A stretch of DNA of 64,000 bases from Pantoea latae (GCF_002077695.1 NZ_MWUE01000003.1:186001-250000); one strand, 5' to 3'. Counted from the stretch's first letter, positions 25,250-33,801 are shown. The notes: generated by a model not told the origin, from the sequence alone. A program made the numbers and translations.

Positions 25250-26259
25250 GCCACCACCACTTTGCCGACCACCTGACGCTGCTCCAGCGAGGCGAGCGCC
25301 TCTGCGCCCTGCTCCAGCGGCCACTGACGGTCGATCACCACCTTCAGTTTCCCTTGCTCGACCGCCGCCAGCAGCGCGTGCAGATCGTCGCGCTCCCAGC
25401 CGTTAGAGCCGCGGATTTGCAGCTCGTAGGTCCAGATGTAACGCAGATCCTCCTTCGGAGCGAAGCCCGCGGTCGCGCCGCAGGTCAGCACGCGGCCGCC
25501 GAGGCGCAGCACGCGCAGCGACTTCACCCAGCTGTCGCCGCCGGTGAAGTTGACCACCACGTCGACGCCGCCTGGCTCGGCGCTGCCGCGACGGCGCGCC
25601 GGTTTGCCGTAGCGCTGGAATACCGCTTTAACAAAGTCTTCCTGCTGATAGAGGATGATGTCATCCGCCCCCAGCGCGCGCAGACGCGCCGCTTTCTCTT
25701 CGCTGCCTGCACAGGCGATCACCGTTGCGCCCGCCAGCTTCGCCAGCTGCACACAGCAGACGCCCACGCCGCCGCTGGCGCCGAGGATCAGCACTTTTTC
25801 CCCAGGCTGAATTTGCCCAATACGCTGCATCATGCGCCACGCGGTGCCGTATGCCACCGGCAGCGCGGCAGCGTCGGCAAAACTGACGCCGTCAGGCAGG
25901 CGGATAAGCTGATGCGCCGGCACGCGGCAGCGTTCGGCAAGGCCGCCGTGGGTGGTTTCGCCCACCAGTCCACCGTCGATGCGGTTGATGGGATCAACCA
26001 CGACGCGGTCGCCGATTTTCCAGCCGCTGACCTTGCTGCCCACCTCAATAATTTCACCGGCCACGTCGAGTCCGATAATAATGGGAAACGGCAAGGTAAT
26101 GCCCGGCATACCGCGGCGGGTAAAAATATCGTGATAATTTAGCGACGCGGCTTTGACGGCAATGACCACATCATTTTCACCGGCGACCGGATCGGGAAAT
26201 GCCGGATTAAATATAAATTTTTCGTTTTCCCCGTGCTCTTCTAATACCAGTGCTTTCAT
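25246..26259 (-). CDS. Zinc-independent MDR oxidoreductase (quinone/enoyl reductase-like), first gene of the operon
   Basis: A 337-residue medium-chain dehydrogenase/reductase: GroES-like N-terminal part (GLDVAGEIIEVGSKVSGWKIGDRVV) and nucleotide domain with VLILGASGGVGVCCVQLAKLAGATVIA. It resembles quinone oxidoreductases and acrylyl/crotonyl-CoA reductases, and I see no structural zinc cysteine cluster. With a CoA ligase and thioesterase in the operon, reduction of an enoyl-CoA is plausible. GGGGAAA lies before ATG 26259. The operon promoter must be in the 400-bp AT-rich gap upstream. Confidence 0.82.
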   Translation of the reverse strand: MKALVLEEHGENEKFIFNPAFPDPVAGENDVVIAVKAASLNYHDIFTRRGMPGITLPFPIIIGLDVAGEIIEVGSKVSGWKIGDRVVVDPINRIDGGLVGETTHGGLAERCRVPAHQLIRLPDGVSFADAAALPVAYGTAWRMMQRIGQIQPGEKVLILGASGGVGVCCVQLAKLAGATVIACAGSEEKAARLRALGADDIILYQQEDFVKAVFQRYGKPARRRGSAEPGGVDVVVNFTGGDSWVKSLRVLRLGGRVLTCGATAGFAPKEDLRYIWTYELQIRGSNGWERDDLHALLAAVEQGKLKVVIDRQWPLEQGAEALASLEQRQVVGKVVVA

Positions 26260-26664
26260 TATTTCCCCAGCGTTTGTTATTGATCAAAATAAAATAGCCC
26301 TGTCGCCGCGCGCCCTGCACCGCCAGGGCTGCCGGCATCCTTTAGCACAGGAGCAGGGTATGGCAACAAAATAGCCTGCACTTTTTTTATCATTAAATTT
26401 CCATAGGGCGAAAATGACAAAATCACCTTTGCAATGCCATAAACCAGGATTATTAACAGCGGAGGAAAATTATTATCTGCGGGTTTCACTATGCGGAACA
26501 AATAAGAGGTGATTTCAGCGCGCTATTATTTAAATAAAATAACCGATTCGCGTTCAGGAAAAGCTTATTTCATTATCTGGCAAAGAGGTCATCGACGCAA
26601 AACGGCGACGTATTGCCGCTACTCGAAGAGAGAGCAGGCACGTTCGCCTGCTCTCCTTCATTAC
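26260..26664. other. 405-bp AT-rich gap with the operon promoter and a terminator-like stem
   Basis: This stretch lies upstream of the nine-gene operon and downstream of the phytase gene, so it must hold the operon promoter. I see a long-loop inverted repeat near 26313-26333 (AGCCCTG ... CAGGGCT) and the strong stem at 26630-26655. A 74-residue frame at 26277-26501 (minus) has no ribosome site or motif and is not called. Confidence 0.5.
26630..26655 (-). terminator. Strong hairpin after the phytase gene
   Basis: GAGAGCAGGC-ACGTTC-GCCTGCTCTC is a perfect 10-bp stem with a 6-nt loop, 10 nt beyond the phytase stop codon. The T-run is poor, so it may end transcripts inefficiently or protect the 3' end. 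Confidence 0.6.
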
Positions 26665-27951
26665 TCAGAAGGCGGGATAACTCACAGGCGTGATTGCGCT
26701 GTGATCGAGTCTGTTGCTCAACGCCCGCAGCGCCGCCTTCATCGGACACAGCGTGCCGACATCCGTGATGCGACAGCCCGACTGACGCCACTCCTCATTT
26801 AACAAAGGATGGGTTTGATCAACCGCCTGCAGGTTACGCAGATCGTTCAGGCTCTGTCCCTGAAAATAGACGCGCAGGAATCGCTCGCCACTGCTGGTAT
26901 CGCGCCAGCGTTCAAATACCAGGCTGCTGCCAGGCGGGATATTGCCGCGCGTGTACCCGGTCAGGGTCCAGCTAAAGTTCATTAGCGTACGTACCATAGC
27001 AATATTGGTGTCATGGGCCACCAGTAGCAGCCATTTGGTATCCGGTGTGGCATCCGCGGTGTTGTTAATTCCCTGTTCGACCCCCTGAATCATCGCATTC
27101 AGCAGAATCGATCCCCGTTTCTGCGCCGTATAGAGCACGTCATTGCCCAGATCGTAGTTCGCCGTCAGTAGGGGAAGAACAGCGGTGATTTGCGCAGAAG
27201 CGGTGATATTTCCCCAGGCCAGCTGGCTCAATGGCAAATTTTCACTCCAGCCGAGCCGCAGGGTTTCCACCATGTTAGCCAGCACGCTCAATCCTTCAAC
27301 CGAGGTTTTACCACTTTTCCCCTGTTTGATTTGCCAGGGTTTATCAAAGAACGCGCAATCCGCGGCAGGCGGGCAGACGGCCGTTTTCAGCGCGTTCACC
27401 GCCGGCTGCAGCGCCCGCTGACGCGCGGCTAAATCGCCCGCTGTCTGTTTCACGGCCGCCAGCTGCCGCGCGGGATCGGTGTTTGTTGCCGCAAAGGCCT
27501 CTGTCTGGAACAGCGGATCGTCTTCCCCTTCAACACGGTGGACAGCCACGCCGCAGCCGGGAAATGCCCCATCCACCAGCGCTTCGGCGGTGGCGCGGGT
27601 ACGCTGCAGCGGGCTGGCCCGCACATAAATATCCTGTGGCTGGGGACAACCTGCGGTCAGTAAGCCAAGCTGGCGGTAACGATCGCCTTCCCAGCGGCCT
27701 TTATTGACCACCGCAGCATAGCCGTGGCCGGTGAGTTCTCCATCGTGCGTCGTCCAGCGGGTCCAGGGGCGCTGGGTAGCGGCTTCAATATCTTTCCGGT
27801 TTCCCGGCGTGGGTGGGCGAATGCCGTGACGGCTGAGTTCAACCACTTTCTCCAGCTGATATTGCGCCTCCGCGTGCGCCTGCATTACGCCTGACCACAG
27901 CGCGCCGGCTATTAACAGGCGCGCAGCAACCTGATGTCTGCGTAGCATCAT
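26665..27951 (-). CDS. phyK: Periplasmic phytase (histidine acid phosphatase, PhyK type)
   Basis: A 428-residue exported histidine acid phosphatase. Signal peptide at residues 1-27; catalytic RHGIRPP with RHG at 41-43 (His phosphorylated in the mechanism); proton-donor HDTN at 313-316; eight or so cysteines for disulfides. Long stretches (IYVRASPLQRTRATAEALVDGAFPG, SGKTSVEGLSV, MVETLRLGWSENLPLSQLAWG, TLMNFSWTLTGYTRGNIPPGSSLV) match my memory of Klebsiella phytase PhyK far better than glucose-1-phosphatase Agp or AppA. Such enzymes strip phosphates from phytate stepwise down to a myo-inositol monophosphate. AAGGAAGAG precedes the start (ATG 27951 or 27948). It is 22 nt downstream of an organophosphate carrier gene, so periplasmic product and uptake are linked. 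Confidence 0.88.
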   Translation of the reverse strand: MMLRRHQVAARLLIAGALWSGVMQAHAEAQYQLEKVVELSRHGIRPPTPGNRKDIEAATQRPWTRWTTHDGELTGHGYAAVVNKGRWEGDRYRQLGLLTAGCPQPQDIYVRASPLQRTRATAEALVDGAFPGCGVAVHRVEGEDDPLFQTEAFAATNTDPARQLAAVKQTAGDLAARQRALQPAVNALKTAVCPPAADCAFFDKPWQIKQGKSGKTSVEGLSVLANMVETLRLGWSENLPLSQLAWGNITASAQITAVLPLLTANYDLGNDVLYTAQKRGSILLNAMIQGVEQGINNTADATPDTKWLLLVAHDTNIAMVRTLMNFSWTLTGYTRGNIPPGSSLVFERWRDTSSGERFLRVYFQGQSLNDLRNLQAVDQTHPLLNEEWRQSGCRITDVGTLCPMKAALRALSNRLDHSAITPVSYPAF

Positions 27952-27973
27952 AATCTCTTCCTTATTGGGCTAG

Positions 27974-29332
27974 TTAAGAGGAAAGAAGGGTGCGGTGTTC
28001 GCTGGCGTGACGTCTGGCCACCATGACGGCAGTGACGAAGCACAACAGCGCGGAAACCAGACCGGCTGCCACCCAGAACAGGGACAACGTGTGAAAATCG
28101 TAGAGCTTTTTACCATTTTCAATCACCGAGGTTTTATCGATGATGATCCCTGTAAGGAATTCGCCCAGACCTGCCCCGGCGTAGCTGACGATGCCAATGG
28201 TGCCGAGCGCAGCGCCCGCCGCCTTACGTGAAGAGATATCGACAGCCAGCAGGCCACCCAGGAAACAGGTCAGCGCACCAATGGTGGCGCCAAAAATCAC
28301 CATGGAGAGGATATCGGCATAGTAGCTGTGCGGGGACCACAGCATCAGCGCAAAGCCGCCGGTGTTCAGCAGGCTGATAAACCCGGCCATGATACTGCGG
28401 TTGCGGGCAAAAAAGCGGTCTGACAGGATGCCGGCCAGAATCGTGCCGACAATACCGGCAATCGCGTTCACGCCAATAATGGCGGAGGCCTCAACGGTGG
28501 TGTAACCCTTGCCCTGCTGCAGAAAGAAGATGCCCCACGAATTCACGCCGTAGCGATCGATATACATAAAGGCCGAGGCCAGCGCCAGCGTCCAGAGGGC
28601 CGGATTGCGCAGCGCCAGCAGCTGATTTTTCAGAATCGAGCTTTTGGCCTCCTCCTCCTCCATCGGTTCATGGCTGATCTCATGAATAGAGGGGAAACCG
28701 CAACTCTGCGGCGAATCACGCATCAACAGCAGCATGATCGCGACGCCTGCCGCGCCCAGCGCCGCAGTGGAGAGATAGCCCATATGCCAGCCGTAGCCGG
28801 CAATCACGGCGGCGATCACCATATAGGTCACGGCTTCGCCGATGTTGTGCGCCGTGGACCAGATCGAGTAGAAGGTGCCGCGCTCTTTGGTGCCATACCA
28901 GCGCGCTAAGGAAACCGCGCACGGGCCCACGCCCATCGATTGCGCCCATCCGTTAATGCCCCAAAAGATCGTCAGCAGCATGGCATTGGTGGTCATGCCC
29001 ATCATCAGATTCATCCCGGCGCTAAGCAGCAGGCCCAGGCTCATAAAGCGCACCACGTTGGCGTGATCGGCCAGAAAGCCGTTAACCAGCTTGCCAATGG
29101 CATAGCTGAAGAACAGTGCGGAACCGATCATGCCCAGTTCCGAAGGCGAAATGCCGAGATCGACCAGCGCGCTTTTGGCAACGGTAAAGGAGAGGCGGCA
29201 CACATAAAAGGTGACATAGGCTAGCGTCATCGCCAGAAACGTCTGCCAGCGGAGCTGGCGGAACCGCTGCGGGTTAAAAACGCCCGCCGGTTTCTCCGGG
29301 CTGGCACGAAAAAAACTGAGTAATCCAGACAT
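27974..29332 (-). CDS. Organophosphate:phosphate antiporter-family MFS carrier (UhpT/GlpT/PgtP-like)
   Basis: A 452-residue, 12-helix carrier with organophosphate-antiporter features: YVTFYVCRLSFTVAKSALV (helix 1, with the phosphate-binding arginine region), GMIGSALFFSYAIGKLVNGFLAD, NGWAQSMGVGPCAVSLARWYGTKERGTFYSIWSTAHNIGEA in helices 4-5. This family exchanges organic phosphates for inorganic phosphate. Cargo here is probably an inositol or sugar phosphate released by the phytase encoded 22 nt downstream. ATG 29332 has GGAG before it; the longer frame begins with TTG and lacks homology. UhpC-type sensing is a less likely alternative, since no sensor kinase gene is nearby. Confidence 0.85.
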   Translation of the reverse strand: MSGLLSFFRASPEKPAGVFNPQRFRQLRWQTFLAMTLAYVTFYVCRLSFTVAKSALVDLGISPSELGMIGSALFFSYAIGKLVNGFLADHANVVRFMSLGLLLSAGMNLMMGMTTNAMLLTIFWGINGWAQSMGVGPCAVSLARWYGTKERGTFYSIWSTAHNIGEAVTYMVIAAVIAGYGWHMGYLSTAALGAAGVAIMLLLMRDSPQSCGFPSIHEISHEPMEEEEAKSSILKNQLLALRNPALWTLALASAFMYIDRYGVNSWGIFFLQQGKGYTTVEASAIIGVNAIAGIVGTILAGILSDRFFARNRSIMAGFISLLNTGGFALMLWSPHSYYADILSMVIFGATIGALTCFLGGLLAVDISSRKAAGAALGTIGIVSYAGAGLGEFLTGIIIDKTSVIENGKKLYDFHTLSLFWVAAGLVSALLCFVTAVMVARRHASEHRTLLSS

Positions 29333-29440
29333 GATCTTATCTCCGATCGACGGAGGCGCTGCTGATTGCTGTTGATCATCCCTTATGGCCAAATCCCTGT
29401 TGTTGTGTAGAGTACAGAATCAGACGCCCGCCCGTGCAGG

Positions 29441-30250
29441 TTAGCGCAAAGGTTGTTTAACCCATTGTTGTAGTTGCGGATAAAGCGTTTTATTTGCCAG
29501 CAGCACGGGGTTACCGCGCGCGATGCCCTCATCCGCCAGGTAGTCGTTGGTGGCGCCGCCCGCTTCGCGCATCAGTACCAGGCCAGGTAACCCGTCCCAC
29601 GGGTTCATATGAGGTTCGTAGTAGCCGATCAGGCGTCCGGCGGCAGCCCAGGCGCTCATCAGCGCACCAGAGCCGTTGCGAATAAACATGCCGCCGTGCT
29701 GCAACAGGGCGTCGAGGAACGGCAGAAAATCTGCGCATGACACGCGATGGGAGGTGCCTACGCCCATAACCCCGCCAGCCACCGTTGACGCCGAATGTGG
29801 CTGAATCGGGCGATCGTTCAGCCATGCGCCCTCTCCTTTGTGGGCGTGGAACAGTTCATGATGGTTAGGATCGTACACCACCCCGGTGACCGGCTCGCCG
29901 TCGACAACAATCGCCAGTGAAAGACACCAGGTATGCAGCCCGTTAAGAAAGCAGCTGGTGCCATCAATGGGATCGACAACCCAGAGCACCGGGTTATTGG
30001 CATCGCTCGTTCCGCTCTCTTCCCCTAAAAAACCATCCTCCGGGAAAGCCTCAGCGATGCGCGACTTTATAAAGGTTTCAACCTCACGATCGGCCATGCT
30101 GACCACATCCTGCAGGTCGGTTCCCTTATGATCGATCTGCAGCCTGTCACGCCGCAGGTAAAATTCATGTGCCCGTTTCCCTCCAGACTCAGCGAGCGCG
30201 CAGGCGAAGCGGTAGCGCGCCAGCAGTGAATCGTTATCCAGGATAGCCAT
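29441..30250 (-). CDS. Inositol-monophosphatase-family phosphatase (copy 1)
   Basis: A 269-residue Mg2+-dependent phosphatase of the IMPase superfamily: GEES at 76-79, DPIDGT at 93-98, and WDG at 218-220 provide the metal ligands. It is cytoplasmic (no signal peptide) and would remove phosphate from an inositol or sugar monophosphate brought in by the carrier encoded next. An ideal AAGGAGAGG precedes the ATG, and a LacI-type palindrome lies 16 bp before the start. It is closely related to the copy at 37118 (shared DLQDVVS.AD, DGFLGEE and WVVDPIDGTS.FLNG), so one arose by duplication. HisN-like histidinol-phosphatase specificity is possible. Confidence 0.87.
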   Translation of the reverse strand: MAILDNDSLLARYRFACALAESGGKRAHEFYLRRDRLQIDHKGTDLQDVVSMADREVETFIKSRIAEAFPEDGFLGEESGTSDANNPVLWVVDPIDGTSCFLNGLHTWCLSLAIVVDGEPVTGVVYDPNHHELFHAHKGEGAWLNDRPIQPHSASTVAGGVMGVGTSHRVSCADFLPFLDALLQHGGMFIRNGSGALMSAWAAAGRLIGYYEPHMNPWDGLPGLVLMREAGGATNDYLADEGIARGNPVLLANKTLYPQLQQWVKQPLR

Positions 30251-30265
30251 AACCTCTCCTTAAAA

Positions 30266-30279
30266 TGCACACGTGTGCA
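30266..30279. promoter_or_regulatory. LacI-type operator before the IMPase-MFS-phytase operon
   Basis: TGCACACGTGTGCA is a perfect 14-bp palindrome 16 bp upstream of the IMPase start codon. Its arms (TGCACA/TGTGCA) are the same as those at 32502-32517 and 32611-32626. Confidence 0.8.
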
Positions 30280-30375
30280 ATATGTGGCGAAAAATAAGCC
30301 CCGCAGGGCAGAAAGGAGTGTGGCGATATTACCGCGAGCAGTCTGTGACCCGGCCCGCATAAAATTAATTTTCCA

Positions 30376-31356
30376 TTACGCACTATTACGAACGATTAAT
30401 TTCACCGGTACCGCACGATGGCGCGAAGGCAGATCAAACTGCGCAATACGGGTAACCAGCAGGTCGACGGCCTGCTGCGCCAGTCCATCCGTATCCTGTT
30501 GAATAGTGGTAAGTTGGTAAGGATCCCAGCTCGCCTGAGGGATGTCATCAAAGCCAATAACAGCGGGAGTCGGATGGTGGCTGCCGAGCGAACGCAGGCC
30601 ATCGATCGCCCCAAGCGCCAGCATATCGGTGGCGCACAGCAGCGCCTGGCAGTGGCGAAGTTCGCATGAGGCAGCGCGGCCAGCAGCATATCCGCCTGCC
30701 GTCATAAACCGGGTCGACAGCGAAAAATCTTCAGCCGCAGAAAGCAGCGCTTTATAACGCTCACCGGTGCTGAAATTGTGCGCATCCTCGCCGATAAAGC
30801 CGATATTTGTCCATGCCTGCTGACGACAATAGGCCGCGATGAGCTGCATCCCCTGCTGATTATCGCTGGCAACGCGATCGCAGCCTGCCAGATCGGCGTG
30901 ACGATTAATCAGGGTAACGGGAATTTTTCGCTGCAAATATTCTTCAGCCAGAGAAAGCGGCGGTGCGCCGGAGGTAATAATGACGCCCGCAACATGGTAA
31001 CTCAAAAGCTGTTTAAGCGAAGGCGCCAGCTGATCAGGATCGTCAGCGTTCATCAGCAGCGGCATAAAACCATGCAGTGCCAGCTGATGAACAAGGGGAG
31101 AAAGCAGTTTACTGCGGAAGGGATTATCAAAGCCCGCGGTGACGATACCAATAAAGTTACTGCTGCCGGTGTTCATGGTGCGCGCGATAATATTCACCTG
31201 ATAACCCAGCTGCTCGGCCGCCTGCATTACTCTGGCGCGCGTTTTCGCCGCAACCGATGCGCCGGGCGTAAAGGTGCGTGAAACGGCTGACCGCGACACG
31301 CCCGCCAGACGCGCGACATCTTCCGCTTTTACCCAGTTCTTTTTATTGTCGCTCAT
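30376..31356 (-). CDS. LacI-family repressor (copy 1) of the phytate/organophosphate regulon
   Basis: A 326-residue LacI/GalR regulator. The DNA-binding head (residues about 9-30) reads VKAEDVARLAGVSRSAVSRTFTPGASV, followed by a hinge (LGYQVNIIARTMN) and a periplasmic-binding-protein-like effector domain ending in a VIGFDDIPQASWDPYQLTTIQQ stretch that holds the usual ligand contacts. The recognition helix is identical to that of the repressor encoded just upstream, so both should recognise the palindrome found before the IMPase and afu-like operons. It lies 64 nt downstream of copy 2 on the same strand. No copy of the palindrome precedes its own start. The inducer is probably a sugar or inositol phosphate. 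Confidence 0.9.
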   Translation of the reverse strand: MSDNKKNWVKAEDVARLAGVSRSAVSRTFTPGASVAAKTRARVMQAAEQLGYQVNIIARTMNTGSSNFIGIVTAGFDNPFRSKLLSPLVHQLALHGFMPLLMNADDPDQLAPSLKQLLSYHVAGVIITSGAPPLSLAEEYLQRKIPVTLINRHADLAGCDRVASDNQQGMQLIAAYCRQQAWTNIGFIGEDAHNFSTGERYKALLSAAEDFSLSTRFMTAGGYAAGRAASCELRHCQALLCATDMLALGAIDGLRSLGSHHPTPAVIGFDDIPQASWDPYQLTTIQQDTDGLAQQAVDLLVTRIAQFDLPSRHRAVPVKLIVRNSA

Positions 31357-31420
31357 GCTGCATCCACGCTGATTTTTCTCCTCCCTAGCTTATGCATCCG
31401 GCACGGCATAATCCAGCGCT

Positions 31421-32455
31421 TCAGCCGCGGCGCACCGAACCGCGCCACACCACGCTGGCTTCATAGAGTAAACGGCTGTTTTGCTGCTCCGTGCGGGGTC
31501 GCAGCTCGCCATTATGCTGCTCCTGGGCGATAAGCCACTGCACCGCGTCCCGCGCAAATTGCTCGACCGGCTGCGCGAAAGTCGTCAGGTTATAAGATGA
31601 CCAGCCGCTTTGCGGGATATTGTCATAGCCGACGACGCAGAGATCGTCCGGGATGCGCAGCGCGAAGCTATGGCGCGCTTCGTCCATAAAGCCGCACGCC
31701 ACCAGATCGGTGACGCAGAAGACCGCATCAGGCCGCTGCGGACGGGTAAGAAGCCGATGCGCCAGGATGCGTCCGCTCTCATAGGAGGTGCTGCCGAAAC
31801 GCTCCACGGTGACCGGGATGCCTGCGCGCGACGCGGCGGCCAGAAAGTCCCCTTCGCGCTTCATCAGGCTGGGCGTGCCCGCCAGCGAGTTGGCGAAGGC
31901 GAGGTGACGACAGCCGGCACGCAAAAAAGCCATCAGGGCGGTTTCCGCCGCGTGCGTGGAGTCCAGGTTAATACTGAGCGAGCCCGGCAAGGTTTCATCG
32001 CGGTTGATCAACATCAGATGCTGGCCATGCTGATAGCACAGGTGAGTGATCCCGCTGTCGGGCATGCCGGAAAGAATGATTGAGGCATCGGCGCGGAAAT
32101 TGATCGCCTGCTGCAGCGCCATTGAGACGCTGCTGTCAGAGCGATCGGTATTGATAATCATCGCCACTTTACCCGCCTCCTGCAAAAACTGCGTCATCCA
32201 GCTGACCAGGCTGGCGCGGTAAGGCGTGGCCACTTCAGAGACGATCAAACAGACAATACCGCTGCGGTTACGCACCAGGCTGCGTGCCAGATGGTTGACA
32301 TGGTAGCCCAGCTCTTCTGCCGCCTTCATCACGCGGGCGCGCATCGCTTCCGAAACGCTTGCGCCGGGCGTAAAGGTGCGGGAAACGGCCGAACGTGAAA
32401 CTCCGGCGCGCCGGGCAACATCTTCAGCACTGACAACGGTTTTCCCCTGGCTCAT
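31421..32455 (-). CDS. LacI-family repressor (copy 2) of the phytate/organophosphate regulon
   Basis: A 344-residue LacI/GalR regulator with head VSAEDVARRAGVSRSAVSRTFTPGASV and effector domain ending in VVGYDNIPQSGWSSYNLTTFAQP. The effector domains of the two copies differ a good deal (this copy has IVCLIVSEVATPYRASLVSW, copy 1 has FIGIVTAGFDNPFRSKLLSP), suggesting two different inducers for the same operators. ATG 32455 is chosen because GAGGAGA lies 5 nt before it. The longer frame, from 32524, would run through the operator at 32502-32517, which must be upstream of the gene. Confidence 0.9.
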   Translation of the reverse strand: MSQGKTVVSAEDVARRAGVSRSAVSRTFTPGASVSEAMRARVMKAAEELGYHVNHLARSLVRNRSGIVCLIVSEVATPYRASLVSWMTQFLQEAGKVAMIINTDRSDSSVSMALQQAINFRADASIILSGMPDSGITHLCYQHGQHLMLINRDETLPGSLSINLDSTHAAETALMAFLRAGCRHLAFANSLAGTPSLMKREGDFLAAASRAGIPVTVERFGSTSYESGRILAHRLLTRPQRPDAVFCVTDLVACGFMDEARHSFALRIPDDLCVVGYDNIPQSGWSSYNLTTFAQPVEQFARDAVQWLIAQEQHNGELRPRTEQQNSRLLYEASVVWRGSVRRG

Positions 32456-32501
32456 GTTTCTCCTCGTCATGGCAACAGACTCAAAAGGAGTCTCTATCAG
32501 A

Positions 32502-32517
32502 TTGCACATCTGTGCAA
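32502..32517. promoter_or_regulatory. LacI-type operator upstream of the second repressor gene
   Basis: TTGCACATCTGTGCAA: 7-bp arms TTGCACA/TGTGCAA around 2 bp. It is 47 bp upstream of the repressor start, so it probably mediates autoregulation. Its centre is 109 bp from that of the next operator, a distance compatible with looping between divergent promoters. Confidence 0.8.
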
Positions 32518-32580
32518 AAGGCAAGCCCGATTAAATGTTGCAATTTTGTGACATGGCTGAACAATTGCGTCGCATGATAA

Positions 32581-32609
32581 TTGACAGGCTATTTTTTGTT
32601 CTCTACTAA
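32581..32609 (+). promoter_or_regulatory. Sigma-70 promoter of the Afu-like operon
   Basis: A perfect -35 box TTGACA (32581-32586), a 17-bp spacer and a -10 box TACTAA (32604-32609). The predicted transcription start falls inside the LacI-type operator that begins at 32611, as expected for direct repression. Confidence 0.75.
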
Positions 32610-32610
32610 T

Positions 32611-32626
32611 TTGCACACATGTGCAA
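32611..32626. promoter_or_regulatory. LacI-type operator overlapping the transcription start of the Afu-like operon
   Basis: TTGCACACATGTGCAA: 7-bp arms TTGCACA/TGTGCAA around 2 bp. It begins one base after the -10 box and would block open-complex formation when bound. Confidence 0.82.
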
Positions 32627-32675
32627 TAAAACCCGATGCCAGTGTAGCATCGACTCTGAACCCCAGGAGAACACC

Positions 32676-33704
32676 ATGCGCTATACCCTGCTGCTCCCAG
32701 CCATAACGCTGTGCTGCTCGACCCTGCCGTTAACCGCCCGTGCGGCCGGCGATCTCAATATGATCTGCTCCGCCGATGTGGTGGTATGCGAACATATGAC
32801 ACGCCTGTTCAGCCAGTCACACACCGATATCAAGGTCAACATGGTGCGACTCTCTGCCGGCGAAGCCTATGCGCGCATTCGCAGCGAGGCGCGCAATCCG
32901 CGTACCGATATCTGGTGGGCGGGAACGGGCGATCCGCATATGCAGGCGGCGGATGAAAAGCTCACCCAGCCTTATCACTCTCCGCTGCTCAGCCAGCAGC
33001 ATGACTGGGCGCAGAAGCAGGCTGAAATCTCCGATTTTCGTACGGTCGGGATTTATGCGGGCGCGTTAGGATGGGGCTATAACACAAAGCTACTGGCGGA
33101 AAAGAAGCTTAAGGCCCCGGCCTGTTGGTCCGATCTGCTCGATCCCGGCTTTAAGGGCGAAATTCAGATCGCTAACCCTAACTCTTCCGGCACCGCCTAT
33201 AACACGCTGGCGACGCTGGTGCAGATCATGGGCGAAGACCACGCCTTTGATTACCTGAAGAAACTCAACGCCAATATTTCGCAATACACCAAATCGGGCT
33301 CGGCGCCGGTCAAAGCCGCCGCGCGCGGAGAAACCACCGTCGGCATCGTCTTTATGCACGATGCAGTGGCGATGGAGGTGGACGGTTTTCCTGTTAAAAC
33401 GGTGGCGCCCTGCGAGGGCACCGGCTACGAGATTGGCTCGATGTCTATCGTGAAGGGCGCGCGCAATCTGGCCAATGCCAAAGTCTGGTACGACTGGGCG
33501 CTCAGCGCCGACGCGCAGTCGCATATGAAAGAGGCGAAATCCTTCCAGCTTCCCTCCAACACCAAAGCGGAAATCTCTCAATACGCGCCGCGCTTCGAAA
33601 ACATCAAGCTGATCGATTACGACTTTAAAACCTACGGCGACTCCGCGAAGCGCAAGGCGCTGCTCAGCCGCTGGGATAAGGAAATCGGCGCCAGCGCCCA
33701 GTAA
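32676..33704 (+). CDS. Periplasmic receptor of an AfuABC-like organophosphate ABC importer
   Basis: A 342-residue protein with a signal peptide (residues 1-23, ending LTARA-AG). The mature part is of the ferric-binding/AfuA fold: WWAGTGDPHMQAA, GIYAGALGWGYN, ANPNSSGTAYNTLAT, YTKSGSAPVKAAARGE. Many relatives are annotated as iron receptors, but AfuA of Actinobacillus and Citrobacter binds hexose phosphates. The residues I recall as AfuA contacts (His205, Asp206, Glu229 in mature numbering) line up with H228, D229 and E252 here. So an organophosphate ligand is favoured, in line with the phytase, antiporter and phosphatases in the regulon. AGGAGA precedes ATG 32676; the longer frame starts inside the operator. 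Confidence 0.87.
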   Translation: MRYTLLLPAITLCCSTLPLTARAAGDLNMICSADVVVCEHMTRLFSQSHTDIKVNMVRLSAGEAYARIRSEARNPRTDIWWAGTGDPHMQAADEKLTQPYHSPLLSQQHDWAQKQAEISDFRTVGIYAGALGWGYNTKLLAEKKLKAPACWSDLLDPGFKGEIQIANPNSSGTAYNTLATLVQIMGEDHAFDYLKKLNANISQYTKSGSAPVKAAARGETTVGIVFMHDAVAMEVDGFPVKTVAPCEGTGYEIGSMSIVKGARNLANAKVWYDWALSADAQSHMKEAKSFQLPSNTKAEISQYAPRFENIKLIDYDFKTYGDSAKRKALLSRWDKEIGASAQ

Positions 33705-33801
33705 TCCGATTCTGCCGGCGCGACGCCCGGCTATTTAACCAGACGGCGGTGGCGTAAGCCTGATGTCCGCTTCAGCCTGAACGCTCAGGTCGAGGTGATT
33801 C
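33705..33801. other. 97-bp gap inside the Afu-like operon
   Basis: A weak stem (GCCGG at 33714-33718 with CCGGC at 33727-33731) followed by CTATTT lies just after the receptor stop codon. Stems here often lower expression of permease genes relative to the receptor. No gene is seen. Confidence 0.35.

Noticed and set aside
26277-26501. A possible 74-residue gene on the minus strand
   Set aside because: It lacks a ribosome site and recognisable motif and lies in an AT-rich promoter region.
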